In this document: piece after piece, positions 7,018-10,103 of the stretch
Numbering within the stretch: position 1 is the stretch's first letter
Layout of the letters: each line of letters begins with the position of its first letter
NCBI GenBank assembly: GCA_021788565.1
Contig: JAJYKO010000122.1
Location: 1 to 10,103 of the forward strand
Source of the DNA: Chloroflexota bacterium
GTDB taxonomy: Bacteria; Chloroflexota; UBA6077
Reading direction: 5' to 3'
DNA: 10,103 nt
Position numbers and translations under genes: made by a program
The notes under the pieces: generated by a model
Told to the model about the DNA's origin: nothing
What the model saw: only the letters and a program-made list of their open reading frames with translations
Databases searched by the model: none

Positions 7018-7043
7018 GTGCCCGACGCGACGGGCACTCTTTT
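7018..7043 (+). terminator. Rho-independent terminator of the gpmA-manB unit
   Basis: A 7-bp GC-rich stem GTGCCCG (7018-7024) with CGGGCAC (7031-7037), a 6-base loop and an immediately following TCTTTT tract form a canonical intrinsic terminator reading rightwards. The T-tract ends at the base before the stop codon of the convergent VWA gene (7044-7046). On the minus strand there is no matching T-run, so termination appears to be one-directional. Confidence 0.8.
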
Positions 7044-9053
7044 CTATGCTATGCGCTTCCTCTTGCTGGCCACGTAGTCCACAAGGATGTACTCGCCCAG
7101 CCGCTCGGGAGTGCAGAAGAACGCACGTCCCTTGTTGATCTTCGTCATCTGGCTGACGAACTCCACCAGCGTCCGGCTCTGCTCCAGCATGAACGTATTG
7201 ATGACGATTCGGTCCTTCGTGCAGCGGTCGGTCTCCTTCAGCGTCTCGAGGATCGTCCGTGGCATCGGTGGGTAGGCGAAGCGAGCGATCTCCCCTTCCA
7301 GGTGGGCTGTCGGCTCTCCGTCGGTGATCACGATGATCTGTTTGGTGCCGGTCTTGTGCTTTCCCAGCAGTTTTCTACCCAGCATCAATGCGTGATGGAG
7401 ATTTGTCCCGTAGGTCTCCTCGTCCCACGTCAGCTCGGGCAGCACCTCTGGCTTAACCTCCCGTGCATACTCGGAAAACAGCACGATGTACAGGTTGTCG
7501 TTGGGATACTGGCCCTTGATCAGGCTGTTCAGGGCCAGCACAACCTTCTTCGCGGCGGAGAAGCAGCCTCTCAGGATCATGGAGCGGCTCATGTCCACCA
7601 TCAAGACGATGGATGACTCTGTCATCTGCTCGGTCCGGTAAACGGAGAAGTCTTCCGGCTGAATCCGGACGGGGGTTCCCGCTCCCTCTCGGACCAGCGA
7701 GTTCATGAGCGTCTCCTCCAGGTTCACAAGGAAGGGATCGCCGAACTCGTAGACCTTGGTTTCCTCGCTTCGTTCTCCGCCGGTGCCCCTGAACTCCGTC
7801 TCATGCTTGCCGAAGGTGTCCTTTTTGAGCTGCCCAAAGATGTCCTTGAGGGCCTTCTGTCCTATTCTGCGAATAGCCTTGGCGGTCAGCTGGTAGCTGT
7901 CGCCTTTCTTCTCGAGGTAGCCGTTGTCCTCGAGGATCTTCATGAGCTGTCGCAATTGCTCCAGCTGCTGCGCGGCTTCGTCCCCGGCGAGGTCGCGGAG
8001 TCTCTCGGCGTCCACTTTCTCAAGGGCCTCGGCGTTCTGTGCCCCCCTGAGATCTCTTTCCAGTTCGTCCATCTGCTGAAGCCGGTCCATGAGCTGCATG
8101 GCCTGCTCCATCGTCAGGGACTCCTCGCCGCTGAACGGATAGCGGTTCTGGAACTGACGCATTGGCAGCAGCTGCTCCAGGTTCGCCCCCAGCTGCATCA
8201 TGTCCCATCGGAGGCGGTCGTCCTGGAGCAGATCGTTCATCATCTGCTGGAGGCTCTGCCGCATCTGCGGCGTCATGCTGTTTAGCATGGACTGCATCTG
8301 GGCATTGCGGCGCTGAAGATGCTCGATCAATTCCTCAAGACTGTTGATGCCTGGCGGGAAGAACCGACCGTGCTTGTCCATGAAGCCCTGGAAGTCGGGG
8401 TCGCCGCCCTGCATCTTCTCCTGGAGCATCCTGTTCAGGTCGCGCACCATCTCCCGCATGGCCTGCATGTCCTGTGGCGTGAGGCTCTGAATCGCCTGCT
8501 TCAGCCCCTCGAACTGGTTGCCCAGCATCTGCTGCTGAAGCATCTTCATCAGATCGTCGAACTTCTGCCGGGCATCCTGGTCCATGAAGTCGTAGTCGGA
8601 GAGTGCCTTGATCTGACCGGCGGGATCGGGCGGGAGTTGGTCCAGGGCCTGCTGCTTCTGGCTGGCGATCTTCTCCAGCGTCTTCTTGAGAGCGGGGTCC
8701 GGCTTCTGCCCCTGATCGTTCGGCCTGGCTGCCTGGTCCAGCCTGCGCTGGATCCCCTGACGTTCGGTTTGGATCACGTCCTCCAGCTGCTTCTCGATGT
8801 CATCCATCATCGAGCCCAGGTCGTAGCGATTGAGCTCCTCCTGCCGCCGGTTTCGCAGTCGATCGAGAAGATCCTGGATGCCGGGCATGTGTTCGCCCGT
8901 GGGGCTCTGGGTTCCCCAGCGGAACAGCCTCTGGAGCGCCCTCCGGAGGTCGCCGTCCTCCATCAGGTCCTCGGCGATGCCGTCCATCAGGTCCTCGGGT
9001 GCGAAGGGATCGATCTCCTGCGAGCCGTCCCAGCGGGAATAGCGGTACAGCAT
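7044..9053 (-). CDS. VWA-domain protein, partner of a ChlI/MoxR-like AAA ATPase
   Basis: A 669-residue, apparently cytoplasmic protein with no signal peptide or membrane segment. The N-terminus (about 1-50, YRYSRWDG...DPFAPEDLMDGI) is followed by a long charged helical region rich in Gln and Met (about 55-400), containing coiled-coil-like stretches and two similar helices opening SLTPQ (190-194) and SMTPQ (259-263). The C-terminal VWA domain (about 478-660) keeps a complete metal-ion-dependent adhesion site: D487-x-S489-x-S491, T550 in YGTNLHHAL, and D578 in ITDGEP. The order 'helical region then VWA', next to a ChlI-like ATPase, recalls ChlD-type subunits and the mycobacterial Rv0958/Rv0959 pair (recalled from memory). 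It probably docks on the ATPase ring and recruits or remodels a target through its metal site. No chelatase substrate is indicated, and no CobN/ChlH subunit is visible. The start is supported by an AGGAGGT site with a 7-base spacer. It is coupled to the upstream gene. Confidence 0.9.
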   Translation of the reverse strand: MLYRYSRWDGSQEIDPFAPEDLMDGIAEDLMEDGDLRRALQRLFRWGTQSPTGEHMPGIQDLLDRLRNRRQEELNRYDLGSMMDDIEKQLEDVIQTERQGIQRRLDQAARPNDQGQKPDPALKKTLEKIASQKQQALDQLPPDPAGQIKALSDYDFMDQDARQKFDDLMKMLQQQMLGNQFEGLKQAIQSLTPQDMQAMREMVRDLNRMLQEKMQGGDPDFQGFMDKHGRFFPPGINSLEELIEHLQRRNAQMQSMLNSMTPQMRQSLQQMMNDLLQDDRLRWDMMQLGANLEQLLPMRQFQNRYPFSGEESLTMEQAMQLMDRLQQMDELERDLRGAQNAEALEKVDAERLRDLAGDEAAQQLEQLRQLMKILEDNGYLEKKGDSYQLTAKAIRRIGQKALKDIFGQLKKDTFGKHETEFRGTGGERSEETKVYEFGDPFLVNLEETLMNSLVREGAGTPVRIQPEDFSVYRTEQMTESSIVLMVDMSRSMILRGCFSAAKKVVLALNSLIKGQYPNDNLYIVLFSEYAREVKPEVLPELTWDEETYGTNLHHALMLGRKLLGKHKTGTKQIIVITDGEPTAHLEGEIARFAYPPMPRTILETLKETDRCTKDRIVINTFMLEQSRTLVEFVSQMTKINKGRAFFCTPERLGEYILVDYVASKRKRIA

Positions 9054-9058
9054 CGGCC

Positions 9059-10103
9059 TTACCTCCTGTAACGTTGCTTGCCGGCCGAACGGTCCTTATT
9101 CAGCTTCTTGGAGAGGTGAAGTCCCTCCAGAACGAACTCGATGGCCGAGGCTGTGACGGCCGGGCTATCTTTCATGCCGGTAGCCGTGGCTCCCTCGCGT
9201 GCACTCAGCTTGGCGACCGCTTCACGCATGCCGGGGAGACTGAGGGCGCGAGCCATGTACTGCTCCGACGGCATAGTCTCCGCGACTTCGATCACGGTGC
9301 CGGACTCGAAACGCGCGATCAACTCGTGGAACTCCGTCAGCCTGAAGTGACGGTTGAACACGTTGAGGACGGCGCCCTGGATGAGTTTCTCTACGATGCG
9401 TTCTTCCCGCACGTCTCCAAGGGCCTCGACCTCGATCTTGCCGGTCATGGAGGCGATCACCGCCGGCAGGTCGCTGATTCTAGGTGCCGCCTGCGTCTCG
9501 CCCAGCCTTATCGCGCGCTTCATGGCGTTGGAGAGCAGGTTCTCGAAATTGGTGATGGATACGCGGACCGAGACGCCCGATCGCTGGCTGATGTCACCGC
9601 TCTTCCGAGCGAGGTGAGTCATCTCGGCGACGATCTCCTTCATGAAGTCCGGCACGATCACCTCGATATCGTCCGGGAAGATCTTGCGCTCAACCTCCAT
9701 GATGGAGATTTCATGCCCGACGGTTTTCGGGTAGTGGGTGCGCACCTGTGAGCCGAACCGGTCCTTCAGCGGGGTGATGATCCGACCCCTGTTCGTGTAG
9801 TCCTCGGGGTTCGCGGTGGCCACCACGTATAGGTCCAGCGGAAGGCGAACCTTGTAGCCGCGGATCTGGACGTCGCGCTCCTCCATCACGTTGAGAAGTC
9901 CAACCTGGATGCGCTCCGCCAGGTCCGGAAGCTCGTTGATGCAGAAGATGCCGCGGTTGGTTCGTGGGATGAGCCCGTAGTGGATAGTGAGTTCGTCAGA
10001 GAGGTAGCGACCCTCGGCGACCTTGATGGGGTCAACCTCCCCGATCAGGTCCGCTACGGTTATGTCGGGCGTGGCAAGCTTCTCGCCGTAGCGCCGGGCG
10101 CGG
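9059..10103 (-). CDS. ChlI/MoxR-like AAA+ ATPase, C-terminal part
   Basis: Partial gene running off the right edge; 347 residues are visible, numbered here from the edge. The reading stays open beyond an internal GTG at 9887-9889, so the true start and Walker A lie outside the window. Visible elements: Walker B-like GIFCINELPDL (51-61), with Asn at the usual Asp position (N56) but the catalytic Glu kept (E57); a conserved helix with ERIQ and EERDVQIRG; sensor 1 in ATANPED (N98); and an arginine finger in PLKDRF (R115). This is the magnesium-chelatase-subunit-I/MoxR-like AAA class, which forms hexameric rings and works with a VWA partner, here the next gene. The family in memory is about 450-460 residues, so roughly 110 are missing. 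The role is likely ATP-driven remodelling or metal insertion into an unidentified target. Actual chelatase activity is not supported. Confidence 0.9.
   Translation of the reverse strand, partial: RARRYGEKLATPDITVADLIGEVDPIKVAEGRYLSDELTIHYGLIPRTNRGIFCINELPDLAERIQVGLLNVMEERDVQIRGYKVRLPLDLYVVATANPEDYTNRGRIITPLKDRFGSQVRTHYPKTVGHEISIMEVERKIFPDDIEVIVPDFMKEIVAEMTHLARKSGDISQRSGVSVRVSITNFENLLSNAMKRAIRLGETQAAPRISDLPAVIASMTGKIEVEALGDVREERIVEKLIQGAVLNVFNRHFRLTEFHELIARFESGTVIEVAETMPSEQYMARALSLPGMREAVAKLSAREGATATGMKDSPAVTASAIEFVLEGLHLSKKLNKDRSAGKQRYRR
9061..9067 (-). promoter_or_regulatory. Ribosome site of the VWA gene embedded in the end of the ATPase gene
   Basis: AGGAGGT on the minus strand covers the last two sense codons (two Arg codons, AGG AGG) and the first base of the TAA stop of the ATPase gene. 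It has a 7-base spacer to the VWA ATG, and only 5 bases separate the stop and start codons. This arrangement predicts translational coupling and a controlled stoichiometry of the two proteins. Confidence 0.85.

Noticed and set aside
8319..9751. Two overlapping 250-codon open frames on the plus strand opposite the VWA and ATPase genes
   Set aside because: Both are codon-bias shadows; their Leu/His/Val-rich translations mirror the opposing Gln/Met/Asp-rich protein, and no family is recognisable.
9887..9889. GTG as the start of the AAA ATPase
   Set aside because: The reading frame stays open to the window edge and encodes conserved AAA sequence, including the Walker B strand, upstream of this codon.
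7044..10103. Annotation as a true magnesium or cobalt chelatase
   Set aside because: The AAA and VWA folds fit the class, but no ChlH/CobN subunit or tetrapyrrole gene is present, and the VWA protein lacks the ChlD AAA-like domain.

Overview
This looks like an ordinary chromosomal segment of a high-GC bacterium, with no tRNA, rRNA, CRISPR array, insertion sequence or phage gene visible. The gene content fits Chloroflexota best: a coenzyme-F420-type NADPH reductase relative, an NAD-type isocitrate dehydrogenase, and a ChlI-like AAA ATPase paired with a large VWA protein. Actinobacteria carry a similar ATPase/VWA pair, so the phylum is an inference rather than a proof. Gene starts are mostly Shine-Dalgarno-led, and one is probably TTG.

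Layout, left to right. (1) Bases 1-135, minus strand: N-terminal 45 codons of an F420-dependent NADP oxidoreductase-like Rossmann protein, running off the left edge. (2) Bases 136-285: a short gap with two strong stem-loops, plus a third at the kinase stop codon. (3) Bases 286-3270, minus: a 994-residue membrane sensor histidine kinase with an internally duplicated four-helix membrane module, then Cache, HAMP, PAS, HisKA and HATPase domains. No response regulator lies next to it. (4) Bases 3271-3551: gene-free gap holding the kinase leader. (5) Bases 3552-4637, minus: NAD-type isocitrate dehydrogenase with an unusual insertion before its substrate-binding loop. (6) Bases 4638-4832: divergent promoter region with small palindromes. 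(7) Bases 4833-6952, plus: a two-gene unit of gpmA (2,3-bisphosphoglycerate-dependent phosphoglycerate mutase) and a phosphomannomutase/phosphoglucomutase. (8) Bases 6953-7043: convergent junction with a perfect 15-bp inverted repeat, followed by a canonical intrinsic terminator. (9) Bases 7044-10103, minus: a VWA protein preceded by and translationally coupled to a ChlI/MoxR-like AAA+ ATPase, which runs off the right edge.

Functionally the centre of the window is central carbon metabolism: the TCA cycle (icd), lower glycolysis/gluconeogenesis (gpmA), and the hexose-phosphate branch to sugar nucleotides and polysaccharides (manB). The right side is a two-component AAA+/VWA machine of the magnesium-chelatase-like class, whose substrate cannot be read from the sequence. 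The most unusual observations are the tandem duplication in the kinase membrane domain, the isocitrate dehydrogenase insertion, the nested palindromic hairpin at 6965-6997, and the Walker B Asp-to-Asn change in the AAA ATPase. I found nothing that clearly qualifies as a wholly new system. The AAA/VWA pair is the closest candidate, because its family has no role that I know to be established.
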